NCBI GenBank assembly: GCA_041477815.1
Contig: JBGOUV010000127.1
Coordinates: 1-16,017 of the forward strand
Length of the DNA stretch: 16,017 nucleotides
Source: JBGOUV01 sp041477815
GTDB lineage: Bacteria; Acidobacteriota; Terriglobia; Bryobacterales; JACQDG01
Direction: 5' to 3'
Position 1 is the stretch's first letter; each line of letters begins with the position of its first letter. Below are positions 1 to 8,321 of this stretch, in pieces. The notes under the pieces were generated by a model. It made no database searches and was not told the DNA's origin. It was given only the letters and a program-made list of their open reading frames with translations. The position numbers were made by a program, and so were the translations under genes.

Positions 1-570
1 ACTCCCGACTCGCCCTACCTGGTGGCTCTGCTGGGGGAGATCCGCCGCCGGCAGGGCTATACCGAGGAAGCCGTCGCTCTGGCCACGCGCGCCCTCGCCT
101 CCGATCCCAACGCCGCGCCGGTCCTCTACTTCCGCGCCCTCGCTTACTGGGACCAAAAACAGGACGCTCCGGCCCTCGCCGACCTGCATCGCGCCATCGC
201 CTCGCCTTTCGTCACTCCTGAGATGTACCAGACGCTCGGTTCCATTCACCTCCATCACAACCGTCTGGAAGCAGCCGAAGCCGCTTTTCGCAAGGCGCTG
301 CCTCGCGCCGAAGCCCGCTTGAGACTCGCCCAAACCCTCCGCCGCCAGCGCCGCTTCTCGGAGGCGCTCGCCGAGCTGAAAAACGTCGAATCCGCCCCTC
401 AGTTCAGTTCCGAGTATTTCCAGGACCTGATGGCCGACGCCGCCTGTGAGCAGGGTCTTATCCTCCGCGACCAGGGCGACCTCCGCGCCGCCCGCGTAGC
501 CTTCCAGCGCGCCCTCCAGCACAGCCCGGACCACGAAGAAGCCCGGCGCCACCTCAACGGGCTCCGCTGA
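1..570 (+). CDS. TPR-repeat protein, 3' part (5' end outside window)
   Basis: The last 189 codons of a tetratricopeptide-repeat protein are visible. The frame is open to the first base of the window (T-P-D-S-P-Y-L precedes the first possible GTG at 22), so that GTG is probably internal. The protein is an alternation of amphipathic helices with TPR signatures such as EEAVALATRALASDPNAAPV, AAEAAFRKAL, and at the end DLRAARVAFQRALQHSPDHE, about five repeats in all. TPR arrays are protein-interaction scaffolds; no catalytic domain is visible in this part and the N-terminal half is unknown. It converges on the CRTAC1-type gene and its last 17 bases overlap that gene's end. TPR and CRTAC1/ASPIC proteins are often neighbours or fused in acidobacteria, so a functional link is possible, but that is inference. 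Confidence 0.85.
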   Translation, partial: TPDSPYLVALLGEIRRRQGYTEEAVALATRALASDPNAAPVLYFRALAYWDQKQDAPALADLHRAIASPFVTPEMYQTLGSIHLHHNRLEAAEAAFRKALPRAEARLRLAQTLRRQRRFSEALAELKNVESAPQFSSEYFQDLMADAACEQGLILRDQGDLRAARVAFQRALQHSPDHEEARRHLNGLR

Positions 571-2161
571 GTTCCTCCACTCGCAGCACCTGGTCCGCCT
601 TCACGGTCTCCAAGACCTGCCGCCCCCCGCTAGGCCAGGCGATCTCCACCCGCTCCGCTACCGCCGCCTCTCCCAGCCCGAAATGCAGCCGCAATTCACC
701 GCTGCTGAGATAGCTCGCCACGTTGGTCATGTCGCGGACCTGCCGCCTTTCCCCCGCCGTCACCGTTACCCGCGCCCCCACCTCGAACCGGTTGCTCGCC
801 TTGCCGCGCAGCTCGACCGCCAGCCAGTGCCGCCGGGGCGTCGTGTCGTTGCGAAACAGAAACGGCCGGTCGCCCACGTTCGCGATCACAATGTCCAGGT
901 CGCCGTCGTTGTCGAAATCCGCCACCACCGACCCGCGGCCCACGTGCTCCATCCGGAAAGCCGGTCCCGCCTGCGCCGACACGTCGCGAAACTTGCCTCC
1001 GCCGATGTTCTCGTACAACAGGTCTTTCTGGGCGTACGACTGTTGCGGATAGTAAAGCTTGACGTTATCGATGACGTGACCATTGGTGACGTGGATGTCA
1101 AGATCGCCGTCGTTATCAAAGTCAAACAGCCGCGTACCGAAACCCAGCGGCTCCAAGCCCGAACTTAGCCCCGCTGCCTCGGTGAAATCTTCAAACAGCA
1201 GATGCCCCAGGTTGCGATACAGCGTGTTCAGCTCCAGCGCAAAGTTGGTGACAAAGATGTCCGGCCGCCCGTCCCCGTCATAGTCGGCAATCTCCGTTCC
1301 CATGCCGGCCTGCGGCTTGCCGTGCCCGTCCAGCCCGACCCCCGCGCCATAGGCGATATCCACGAAGGTGCCGTTGCGCTGATTGTGGTAAAGAAAATTG
1401 CGCACACCGTCGTTGGCGACATAGATGTCCGGCCACCCGTCGCCATCCACGTCTCCCACGGCCACCCCCAGTCCCTTACCGGCCGGGTTCGCAATACCCG
1501 CCGCCTTCGAAACATCGGTGAACGTGCCATCCCCGTTGTTGCGATAGAGCAGATCCGTCTTGCCGTCGAACATACGCGGATCGCAGTACATCCGGTAGCC
1601 CGGCTTCCGGAAACCGCAATAAGGATTGTCCTTGATGTCGTACTCGAGATAGCGCGCCACGTAGAGATCGAGATCCCCGTCCCGATCGTAATCGAGAAAA
1701 CCCGCGCTGCTGGACCAGCCCCCGCCCGCGACGCCGGCGCGTGTGGTGACCTCCTCAAACGTGCCGTCCCCCCGGTTCCGGAACAGTTGATTGGCGCCGT
1801 AGCCCGTCACGTAAAGGTCGAGCCGGCCGTCGTTGTCGTAATCGCCCACCGCCACCCCCGTGCCGAATCCCCCGTTGCCTCGCAGTCCGGCGCGCGCCGT
1901 GACGTCCTCGAACTTGCCGCCTCCCACGTTTCGGTACAACCTGTGCCCCGGCGAAGCCTTGCCACGAGCGAGATCCGCTCCATTGACGAAGAAGAGGTCC
2001 ACCCGGCCGTCCAAGTCGAAGTCGAACGCGGCGACACCCGAGCCGAACGTTTCCATCATCAGCTTCTGCGGCGACGCCCCGTTTTCGTGCCGGTGCGTCA
2101 GTCCGGCTTGAACGCCCACTTCCACAAATTGAGCTGCCAGCAACAGCGCGAGCCAGGGCAT
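554..2161 (-). CDS. CRTAC1-family secreted protein: FG-GAP/VCBS repeats plus ASPIC/UnbV domain
   Basis: 535-residue protein starting at the ATG at 2161, whose A is also the last base of the TGA of the upstream cytochrome gene (TGATG). A longer reading from 2296 would add 45 unlikely residues lying wholly inside the cytochrome gene. The start MPWLALLLAAQFVEVGVQ looks like a short signal peptide. At least seven FG-GAP/VCBS repeats follow, each with a calcium-loop motif of the D-x-D-x-D-G-x-x-D type, for example DFDLDGRVDLFFVNG, DYDNDGRLDLYV, DVDGDGWPDIYVAND and DFDNDGDLDIVIAN. The last ~110 residues match the ASPIC/UnbV domain (RHWLAVELRG, GARVTV, LRLHFGLG, VEIAWPSGG). The fold should be an exported calcium-dependent beta-propeller. 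The family has no settled biochemical role. It is the last gene of the receptor-cytochrome operon and probably translationally coupled to the cytochrome. Confidence 0.9.
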   Translation of the reverse strand: MPWLALLLAAQFVEVGVQAGLTHRHENGASPQKLMMETFGSGVAAFDFDLDGRVDLFFVNGADLARGKASPGHRLYRNVGGGKFEDVTARAGLRGNGGFGTGVAVGDYDNDGRLDLYVTGYGANQLFRNRGDGTFEEVTTRAGVAGGGWSSSAGFLDYDRDGDLDLYVARYLEYDIKDNPYCGFRKPGYRMYCDPRMFDGKTDLLYRNNGDGTFTDVSKAAGIANPAGKGLGVAVGDVDGDGWPDIYVANDGVRNFLYHNQRNGTFVDIAYGAGVGLDGHGKPQAGMGTEIADYDGDGRPDIFVTNFALELNTLYRNLGHLLFEDFTEAAGLSSGLEPLGFGTRLFDFDNDGDLDIHVTNGHVIDNVKLYYPQQSYAQKDLLYENIGGGKFRDVSAQAGPAFRMEHVGRGSVVADFDNDGDLDIVIANVGDRPFLFRNDTTPRRHWLAVELRGKASNRFEVGARVTVTAGERRQVRDMTNVASYLSSGELRLHFGLGEAAVAERVEIAWPSGGRQVLETVKADQVLRVEELSGAR

Positions 2162-3105
2162 CACTTCTTTCCGTACACCGCGATCCGGTGCGTGCGGTAG
2201 GACTGCACCTCGATCAGCTTCGACGGCAGGACCGGCATATGACAGTCCACGCACTGGCCCCGCGCAACCGGACCGATGGCCCGCGCCACCGGACACGTCC
2301 CCTCAGTATGGCAACCACCGCACCGCTCCGACAGTGCGGCCAAGTCCCGCTCCACCTGGTGCACATCGTGGCAAGTCCCGCAGGTCATGGCCGCGGTCTT
2401 CTGGAAACAGCGGCTGGCGCGCAGCAGCCCCACCTGGTTGCCGTGGACGTCGGGTTGCGGCGTCCTCTCTTCTTCGAGACCCGAGTGGCACCGCGCGCAC
2501 AAGTCCATGCCCTTTGGCCGCTCAATCCGGTCGTGTGTTTCCACCTCGCCATGACACTTCGCGCAGCCGATTCCCAGGGAGTAGTCGCTGCCATACCGGA
2601 CCCCGCCGGCCGTCCGCTCCAGCCGAAAACTCGAAGCATGGCAATCCAGGCATTGCGGCGGGATGCCGCGCTCAAAGTGCACCGCGCCGTCGACGTACCC
2701 GGGAGAGTTGATCCAGCGTCCGGTACCCACGTGGTAGGACACCGGCAACTGGAACAGCAAACCGTTGCGCCAGTAGAGATAGGACTGCCCCCGCCGTCCC
2801 GACCCGATCACCAGGTCAAAGCGCTCCGATCGTGTGCGCCCGCCTTCTACCCCCGTCTGATAGAAGCCCTCCGCGCGCCGCTCCATCCGGAAATACACGC
2901 CCGGAACGCGAGTGAGCATCTGGTTCTTCCCCGCCTCAAAGGGGCCCAGAATCGAGTCCGCGCCGGCTTTCCGGGACGCGTTGGCGTGCGCCGTCCGCGC
3001 AAAGGACGTGGCAATTTCCCGATGACAGGGGACGCAATCGAGCTTCGCGCAGGCCGCTCCCACGGCCAGCAGCAGGCCGATTCCGCAGGCCCCTGCCGGC
3101 CGCAC
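2161..3105 (-). CDS. Seven-heme c-type cytochrome, exported
   Basis: 314-residue protein from a GTG at 3105, one base after the TGA of the receptor gene. The N-terminus RPAGACGIGLLLAVGAACA is a Sec signal peptide; the GAAC could be a weak lipobox, but G at -3 is atypical. Seven CXXCH heme sites are visible: C24-H28 (CVPCH), C152-H156 (CLDCH), C181-H185 (CAKCH), C203-H207 (CARCH), C242-H246 (CGTCH), C262-H266 (CGGCH) and C285-H289 (CVDCH). The first heme is separated from the other six by a ~120-residue beta-rich stretch (LVIGSGRRGQSYLYWRNGLL and following). It should carry electrons in the periplasm or at the cell surface. Lying between an outer-membrane receptor and a secreted propeller, it may serve redox chemistry on whatever the receptor handles. 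Partner and substrate are unknown. Confidence 0.9.
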   Translation of the reverse strand: MRPAGACGIGLLLAVGAACAKLDCVPCHREIATSFARTAHANASRKAGADSILGPFEAGKNQMLTRVPGVYFRMERRAEGFYQTGVEGGRTRSERFDLVIGSGRRGQSYLYWRNGLLFQLPVSYHVGTGRWINSPGYVDGAVHFERGIPPQCLDCHASSFRLERTAGGVRYGSDYSLGIGCAKCHGEVETHDRIERPKGMDLCARCHSGLEEERTPQPDVHGNQVGLLRASRCFQKTAAMTCGTCHDVHQVERDLAALSERCGGCHTEGTCPVARAIGPVARGQCVDCHMPVLPSKLIEVQSYRTHRIAVYGKK

Positions 3106-3106
3106 C

Positions 3107-6100
3107 TCAGAACTCCACGCGCAGCATCATCGCCAGCCGGCGCCCGTTGTGCTTCTCGGGTCCGTAATCCGTCACGATCGTGGTGAAACGGCCCACCGTA
3201 GCCGGAACGGAAATATTCCCTGAAGGCTCGACGAAATGCGGCGTGTTGAAGATGTCGGAGATCATGGTGGTGAACGTAGTGGAAAAGCGCTCGCTGATCT
3301 GGAACCGCTTGGCCAGGCTCAAGTGGTGCGCGTTGATACCCTGTCCCTCCAGGACGTTCGCCCCGCTGTTGCCGAAGGTGCCCGGCGCCGGGACCCGGAA
3401 CGCCGTCGGATCAAACCATAGCGAATAGGAACGCTTGTCCCCCGCCAGGTTCCCGTTGCCGATGCGGTCCGGCAGGCCGCCGACGGTGTTGGTGTTCGAA
3501 GGATCGGACCCGGAGAAGGCCGGCGAGAAGAAAAAGCCGGAAGTCAGGTAGCTGATCGTGCTCAGCGTCCAGCCGCCCACCAGATGGTCCACCGCGGCCG
3601 GCGCGCTGGTCAGGTACTTGCGCCCGCGGCCCCACGGCATCCGCCAGGTGCCGGTGATCACCGCGTACTGCCGCCGGTCGCCTGCCTCCCGCGCCCACCG
3701 GCTCGTCACGTCATAGGGGTTTTCCGTCACCAGGTAGTTCGACATGCTGTTGGCCAGCGTCCAGTGCGCGTTGAACTGGAAGTCGCCCATCCGCTTCTGC
3801 GCCTGGATCTGGATCGAGTCGTAATTGCTTTGGCCGTCGCTGCGAGCCTCGGTGGCCCCCACGAATTCCGGGAACGGCCGGCGCGCCTGCGCGAAGGGAA
3901 TCAGGCTCGGTGGCGGCTTGTTGATGCCCACGTTGTAATTCAAACCCGTGCTTCGGGAGCCCACGTAGGAGGTCCGGAACCCGATGTTGTGCCAGTCGCG
4001 CTCAATGGTGAAGTTGAATTGATGGATGGTGCCCGTCTTGGTATCGATCGGATAGCCGGTGATGCTCTGGCTGGGAATGCTGGCCGATCCCAGGTCTTGC
4101 GGAAACGGGTTCGGGAACTGGAAGAACCCGCCGCCGCCCGGAGCGATGACATTCTGGTAGTTCTCGGCGATCTGGAAAGGCCCGCCGCTCAGCACCCGCG
4201 TGAAATAATCGATCCGCTCGGTGAACGCGCCGTAGCCGCCTCGAAACACCAGCTTGTCGGTCAGACGGTAGGCGGCCGACAGCCTCGGCCGTATGTCCTT
4301 GTGGTCGGCGTTGGGGATCACCGGCCCGGTACCGATCTTGATGTTCTTCGGGTAGAGCGGCAGGATGCGGCTGGCGCCCTGCGAGGTTACATTCACCGTG
4401 TCGGTGGCCTTGTCCCAGTTGTACATCAGGCCGTCGGTGTACGTCGGCACGCCGTAATGGTCGTAGCGGAGGCCGTAGTCCAGCGTCAGCCGCGACGTGG
4501 CCTTGAACGTGTCGGTGACGTAGAAGCCGATCTCCTTATTGGTGCGGGTCCGGTTGGTAAACGGATCCAGCCGCGTGGAGGCCTGCGGGATGCCCAACAG
4601 AAAGTCCGCGAAGCCGATCTGCGATCGCGTCATGCTCCCGTTGAAGGTGAACGACCCGAAGGTTCCCTCCGGAATGGTGCCCACAAACGACTGGAACGTC
4701 CATAGCCCGCCGCCGGCTTTCAACACGTGCTTCCCCTTGTTCCAGGTAATCGAGTCCTCGAACGACTTGTCCGTGTCGTTGGCCAGCACCCCCCCGGCTA
4801 TCGTCGCCAGGGGCGTCAACCCGGTGATGTTCATGCTCGGGAATCCTTGCGCGCTGTAATTGCCCTTGTTGACGCCCTGCAGGCCGAGGGCCTTGACGGA
4901 ATCAGCGCCGTTGAGGGGACTGACATTCGCCTGCGTGTCCCCGTCGGTGATCTTGTTCGGCGAGATGCCCATGCGGAACGTGTTCACAACGGTGGGGGAG
5001 AACACATGCGTATCGGAAATGATCCATTGGCCCTGGTGGCGATAGCGCGTCCAGGTAAACTTCGGCAGGTTCCTCACCAATACGTACGGCGTCCAGCCCA
5101 TGCGCCAACGGAAGTACAGCGTGTTCTTCGGCGTGAGGTTGTGGTCGACGCGCCAGAACACCGAGTTGCTCTTGAAGAAGTCATAGTGGAAAGGATGAAC
5201 GAACCCGAAATTGTTCGCCGTGAAGACGTCCGGGTTCCCCAGGTTCGGCTCCGGCAGGTAGGTGTCCAATACGGTGCGCGCTAAAGGGCTGATGCGGCTC
5301 GCCGGGATGGCTTGTCCGGGGAACGGCGTGCGGTTGCCGGCCGCGTTGGCCGCCGACAGCGGGTCCTGCAGCACTTGATTGGCCGCGCTGAACTGCGAGA
5401 AATCGCCCCGGCGCATGGGCCTGGAAGCCACGGTCGCATTGTTGAAGGAGCCCAGCGGTATCTTCTGACTGAACCAGGAGCCGTAGAAGAAGGTCTTGTC
5501 CTTCCAGATCGGTCCGCTGGCCTCGCCCTGCCACTCGTGCTGGATGAAGGGCGTCTTGACCGGATCGAAGTAGTTGCGCGCGTTCAGACCCGAGTTGAAG
5601 TGCTTGTAGTACACCATCCCGTGGTACTGGTTGGCGCCGCGCTTCGAGGTCATGTTGTAACTGGTGATGCGCGAGTTCTCCGCCGAGCTGTTCACCAGCG
5701 AAATCTGCACTTCCTCGTGGAAGCTGGTGTTGGCCCCGCCGTAGCGGTCGTTATCCACGCCGTCAAACGCCTGCGACAACTGTCCCGGAGCCTGGCCGGC
5801 CACGCGCACGCCCCACCCCGCTCCCTGGATGCCGGGAATCGTCGTCAGCATCGCGAACGGCGAGGGCAAAACGTTCACCGAAGGGGAATCGTTGAACGAG
5901 ATCTTCGAAAAGTTGCCGCTGATCGCTCCCGTATCCGTGGTCACCACCGCCGCCCCGGCCGTCACCGTCACGCTTTCCGTGGTCGCGCCCACTTGAAACG
6001 TCATGTCCACGCGCCGGATCTGTGTAGTGTCCAGCCGCACGTCGTCGGCGATAAAGGTCTTGAATCCGGCCGCCTCCGCCTTCAAGCGATAGACCCCCGG

Positions 6101-6319
6101 CTTCAGATCGGACAGCTCATAATTCCCGTTCCCGTCCGTGGACACGGCGCGGACGACGTTGTTGATGCCGACTTCTGTCAGCGTAATTGTGGCCGTGGGA
6201 ACAACCGCCCCGGTCTGGTCGGTGACTGTCCCTCGAATCGTAGACTTATCGCTCTGCCCCAGAAGCAAGCCACTCATCACGATCCATGCAAAAACACCCA
6301 GATAAAGCGTTCTGCGCAT
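3107..6319 (-). CDS. Oar-like TonB-dependent outer-membrane receptor with N-terminal carboxypeptidase-regulatory domain
   Basis: 1070 residues, first gene of the minus-strand operon. Signal peptide at 1-22 (MRRTLYLGVFAWIVMSGLLLGQ). Residues ~25-108 form a carboxypeptidase-regulatory-like (CnaB/transthyretin-type) domain with IRGTVTDQTGAVVPTATITL and the typical GNYELSDLKPGVYRLKAEAAGF. A plug-like region follows at ~115-235 (ESVTVTAGAAVV, the FDGVDN motif), then a long beta-barrel ending in LAMMLRVEF. The terminal Phe is the usual signal for BAM-assisted insertion. Size and architecture match the Oar-like receptors that are greatly expanded in acidobacteria. These are thought to bind or import large ligands, often glycans or peptides, but the ligand here cannot be told. 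The ATG at 6319 has an AGGA-type Shine-Dalgarno 8 bases upstream and a good promoter above it. Confidence 0.92.
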   Translation of the reverse strand: MRRTLYLGVFAWIVMSGLLLGQSDKSTIRGTVTDQTGAVVPTATITLTEVGINNVVRAVSTDGNGNYELSDLKPGVYRLKAEAAGFKTFIADDVRLDTTQIRRVDMTFQVGATTESVTVTAGAAVVTTDTGAISGNFSKISFNDSPSVNVLPSPFAMLTTIPGIQGAGWGVRVAGQAPGQLSQAFDGVDNDRYGGANTSFHEEVQISLVNSSAENSRITSYNMTSKRGANQYHGMVYYKHFNSGLNARNYFDPVKTPFIQHEWQGEASGPIWKDKTFFYGSWFSQKIPLGSFNNATVASRPMRRGDFSQFSAANQVLQDPLSAANAAGNRTPFPGQAIPASRISPLARTVLDTYLPEPNLGNPDVFTANNFGFVHPFHYDFFKSNSVFWRVDHNLTPKNTLYFRWRMGWTPYVLVRNLPKFTWTRYRHQGQWIISDTHVFSPTVVNTFRMGISPNKITDGDTQANVSPLNGADSVKALGLQGVNKGNYSAQGFPSMNITGLTPLATIAGGVLANDTDKSFEDSITWNKGKHVLKAGGGLWTFQSFVGTIPEGTFGSFTFNGSMTRSQIGFADFLLGIPQASTRLDPFTNRTRTNKEIGFYVTDTFKATSRLTLDYGLRYDHYGVPTYTDGLMYNWDKATDTVNVTSQGASRILPLYPKNIKIGTGPVIPNADHKDIRPRLSAAYRLTDKLVFRGGYGAFTERIDYFTRVLSGGPFQIAENYQNVIAPGGGGFFQFPNPFPQDLGSASIPSQSITGYPIDTKTGTIHQFNFTIERDWHNIGFRTSYVGSRSTGLNYNVGINKPPPSLIPFAQARRPFPEFVGATEARSDGQSNYDSIQIQAQKRMGDFQFNAHWTLANSMSNYLVTENPYDVTSRWAREAGDRRQYAVITGTWRMPWGRGRKYLTSAPAAVDHLVGGWTLSTISYLTSGFFFSPAFSGSDPSNTNTVGGLPDRIGNGNLAGDKRSYSLWFDPTAFRVPAPGTFGNSGANVLEGQGINAHHLSLAKRFQISERFSTTFTTMISDIFNTPHFVEPSGNISVPATVGRFTTIVTDYGPEKHNGRRLAMMLRVEF

Positions 6320-6327
6320 AAGGCACC

Positions 6328-6333
6328 ATCCTT
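6328..6333 (-). promoter_or_regulatory. Ribosome binding site of the receptor gene
   Basis: Reading the minus strand, AAGGAT lies 8 bases before the ATG at 6319. It supports that start and places the whole 5' leader within about 17 nt of the predicted transcription start. Confidence 0.65.
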
Positions 6334-6342
6334 GTTGGTAAG

Positions 6343-6371
6343 ATCCTATGCCACCCCAAACCCAAAGTCAA
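6343..6371 (-). promoter_or_regulatory. Sigma70-like promoter of the receptor-cytochrome-CRTAC1 operon
   Basis: On the minus strand TTGACT (6371-6366) and TAGGAT (6348-6343) are separated by exactly 17 bases. They match the -35 consensus at 5 of 6 positions and the -10 consensus at 4 of 6. The predicted transcription start near 6336 leaves a very short leader carrying the Shine-Dalgarno. The -35 box lies inside a perfect palindrome, so an operator probably overlaps the promoter. Confidence 0.6.
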
Positions 6372-6379
6372 CCGTTGAC
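6367..6379. promoter_or_regulatory. Palindromic operator candidate over the -35 box
   Basis: GTCAAC-C-GTTGAC is a perfect 6-1-6 inverted repeat that covers most of the -35 element of the minus-strand promoter. Its position suits a dimeric repressor or other dimeric regulator. No regulator gene is present in the window. Confidence 0.45.
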
Positions 6380-6399
6380 AATGTGGGTGACAATGTGGG
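6376..6399. repeat. Perfect 12-bp tandem repeat upstream of the receptor promoter
   Basis: TGACAATGTGGG occurs twice head to tail (6376-6387, 6388-6399) with no mismatch. Relative to the minus-strand promoter it occupies roughly -40 to -63, the place where activators usually bind. It could equally serve the plus-strand operon starting at 6516. Confidence 0.6.
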
Positions 6400-6411
6400 G
6401 CGGGCGCCCGC
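6395..6411. repeat. GTGGGGCGG repeat, copy 1, with 12-bp palindrome
   Basis: GTGGGGCGGG is followed at once by the second half of a perfect palindrome GCGGGCGCCCGC (6400-6411). The same core recurs at 8328, on the minus strand at 8434, and at 15374. Here it lies in the divergent intergenic region and overlaps the end of the 12-bp tandem repeat. Confidence 0.5.
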
Positions 6412-6441
6412 GGGGAGGCCGCGCGATGCCCAAAAAAGACT

Positions 6442-6473
6442 GCCTCCAACGCCTCCAACAGATTGGCGCCAAT
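6442..6473. promoter_or_regulatory. Small repeat and palindrome in the leader of the plus-strand operon
   Basis: GCCTCCAAC is repeated in tandem (6442-6450, 6451-6459), and a perfect 12-bp palindrome ATTGGCGCCAAT follows at 6462-6473. Both sit 43-74 bases before the ATG at 6516. A possible -10 (TATGCT, 6476-6481) follows the palindrome, but I find no convincing -35. These are candidate regulator-binding sites only. Confidence 0.35.
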
Positions 6474-6515
6474 GCTATGCTAAGGATGGTTTCTTAAGGG
6501 GCTGGAGACGGGCGA

Positions 6516-8321
6516 ATGCTGATACGGCGAGCGCTATTGGCGGCGGCGGTAGTAGCCTCCTTGTGGCTGGGAGTTCGAGCCGCGGCGCCGCCCGCCCCCG
6601 AGCTGGTCTCCCTGTTTCCCTTCGGCGGCCAGCAAGGCGCTGAATTCAAAGCCACCATCCGGGGCCGCGCCCTCGACCGCGTCACCGCCGTCTGGTTCGA
6701 CTGCGAACACCTTTCCGCCACCATCTCCGGCGTCGAAACCGACAAGTCCTCCGGCGGCACTCCGAAAAAGGCGACGAAGAAAAAGTCGTCCTCCGGCGGA
6801 CCCCTGCAGTTGTTGTCCCTGGCTGTGAAAGTGGCTCCCGGGGCGCAGGCTGGCGTACACTACCTGCGCCTCCTGATCCCGGGCGGGCTCTCCAATCCTC
6901 TCCCGATTCGGGTTCACGCCGAGCCCGCCATGATGGAATCCGACGCCCGGCACGACACGCCCCAAAACAGCCAGCCGATCCCGGCGTATCCCGTAGTCGT
7001 CAACGGAAAACTCACCGGTGGCGGAGAAACCGACTACTACGTCCTGGAGGCCCACCAGGGCGAGAAACTGCGCTTCGACGCCCTTTCCTCCGGTGGCGGC
7101 CTCGACCCCTACCTCACCCTCTACGAACCGACCGGAAGCTGGTTCCGGCCCGACCGCCTGACCGAGCTGGCGTTCAACGACGAGCCGGTGCCCTATCCCG
7201 GCTATTCCCTGCACGCCACCCTCACCTACGAGTTCACAAAAACCGGCCGGTATGTTCTTCTTCTAGGTGGCTTCCTCGGAGAGGGCGGCGCGGACCACAT
7301 CTATCAGCTTTCCATCCGGCGCGCGTCGACCGACAAAGCCGAGACCGATCCCATGGCGGCGGCGCACCTGCCTGCGTCCGCCGACCAGCTCGCCTGGAGC
7401 GAGCGCTCCTGGAAACGCGAGCTGCAGCCGGATCGTCTTAAGGTGCTCTGGTCCCGCGCCGTCCCCCCCGCCGCCATCCCGGATATCCCGGTACTCAAGA
7501 TCGATGACGATCCTTATGGGGCGTCGTCCGCGCCGGTCCCCGTCACCCTTCCGGTCCTCATCGAGGGCAGCATGGAGAACCCCGCCGATATCGACCGGGT
7601 GAAGTTCCGCGTGAAAGGCGGCGACCGCATCGCCGTCGAGGTGCAGACGCTCCAGAAGACCATCCCGCAGTTCAATCCTTATCTAAGGATCGTCTCGGCG
7701 GACGGGGATGAGGCCTTCACCAACGTCCACTCCCGGGTGAATACCTGCGGCGACACCATCCTCAAGCAGATCGAGCCGAAGACCACGTATTCCTTTCCGC
7801 GCGACGGAGAGTTCATCCTCGAAATCCGCGACATCACGCACCTCTACGGAGACAAAAGCTTCGCCTATCGGGTGTTGCTGCGCCCGCAGGTTCCGCACAT
7901 GGGCGAAGTTCACGTCGCCTCGGACCAGGTGAACCTGGTAGCCGGGGAGGTCACCAAGCTCAGCATCGATACCGATCAGGAAGAGGGTTTCGACGGCCAG
8001 ATTGCCCTCACGGTTGAGGGCCTGCCCGAAGGCGTGAGGACCGTGATGGGAACGGAGCTGGTGCCCCAGGTCCCGGCGCCCTTCAACGCCGGGAAGATCG
8101 AGCGATTCAAACCGGAAAGCCAGAAGGCAACCTTCTTGTTCCTGAGCGACTCCGCGACGCCGGCCACCCGCGCTCCCGTGGAAGCCCGAGTGATGGCTCA
8201 ACCCACGGTAGGGGGCAAGCTGGGCAAACCAATCCTGGTAAAGAAGATTCTCCTGACAGTGGTGCAACCAGCCGCGGAAGGGTCGGAGAATCCCGCGACG
8301 AAGACAACGGAGGCACGATGA
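6516..8321 (+). CDS. Secreted PPC-domain protein (first gene of PPC/DUF1549/DUF1501 operon)
   Basis: 601 residues. The ATG at 6516 has GGAG 8 bases upstream. Signal peptide at 1-23 (MLIRRALLAAAVVASLWLGVRAA). Residues ~28-135 look like an Ig/IPT-like beta-sandwich (ELVSLFPFGGQQGAEFKATI), broken by a Lys/Ser/Gly-rich insert at 76-95. Bacterial pre-peptidase C-terminal (PPC) domains are seen at ~163-268 (ETDYYVLEAHQGEKLRFDAL, LDPYLTLY, GRYVLLLGG) and ~355-465 (DIDRVKFRVKGGDRIAVEVQ, YSFPRDGEFILEIRD). A final beta-rich domain follows. PPC domains are non-catalytic secreted binding modules; no protease domain is present. Its stop overlaps the next start (ATGA at 8318-8321), so translation is probably coupled. 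This trio recurs in planctomycetes, verrucomicrobia and acidobacteria without an established function. Confidence 0.85.
   Translation: MLIRRALLAAAVVASLWLGVRAAAPPAPELVSLFPFGGQQGAEFKATIRGRALDRVTAVWFDCEHLSATISGVETDKSSGGTPKKATKKKSSSGGPLQLLSLAVKVAPGAQAGVHYLRLLIPGGLSNPLPIRVHAEPAMMESDARHDTPQNSQPIPAYPVVVNGKLTGGGETDYYVLEAHQGEKLRFDALSSGGGLDPYLTLYEPTGSWFRPDRLTELAFNDEPVPYPGYSLHATLTYEFTKTGRYVLLLGGFLGEGGADHIYQLSIRRASTDKAETDPMAAAHLPASADQLAWSERSWKRELQPDRLKVLWSRAVPPAAIPDIPVLKIDDDPYGASSAPVPVTLPVLIEGSMENPADIDRVKFRVKGGDRIAVEVQTLQKTIPQFNPYLRIVSADGDEAFTNVHSRVNTCGDTILKQIEPKTTYSFPRDGEFILEIRDITHLYGDKSFAYRVLLRPQVPHMGEVHVASDQVNLVAGEVTKLSIDTDQEEGFDGQIALTVEGLPEGVRTVMGTELVPQVPAPFNAGKIERFKPESQKATFLFLSDSATPATRAPVEARVMAQPTVGGKLGKPILVKKILLTVVQPAAEGSENPATKTTEAR
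8309..8313 (+). promoter_or_regulatory. Shine-Dalgarno that supports the 8318 start
   Basis: GGAGG ends 4 bases before the ATG at 8318, which overlaps the upstream stop. The alternative ATG at 8381 has no purine-rich site before it. The upstream start is therefore favoured even though it forces translation through a GC-rich repeat. Confidence 0.6.

Noticed and set aside
2162..2296. 45-residue N-terminal extension of the CRTAC1 gene
   Set aside because: It lies wholly inside the cytochrome gene, would place the signal peptide internally, and the TGATG junction at 2161 gives a better start.
1202..3186. Plus-strand open frames opposite the CRTAC1 and cytochrome genes
   Set aside because: Shadows of FG-GAP and CXXCH-coding sequence; no domain, signal peptide or ribosome binding site supports them.
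3584..6643. Long plus-strand open frames (3584-4705 and 5312-6643) opposite the receptor gene
   Set aside because: Arg/Val/His-rich products without domains, lying antisense to a well-supported Oar-like receptor; the second also runs through the divergent promoter region.
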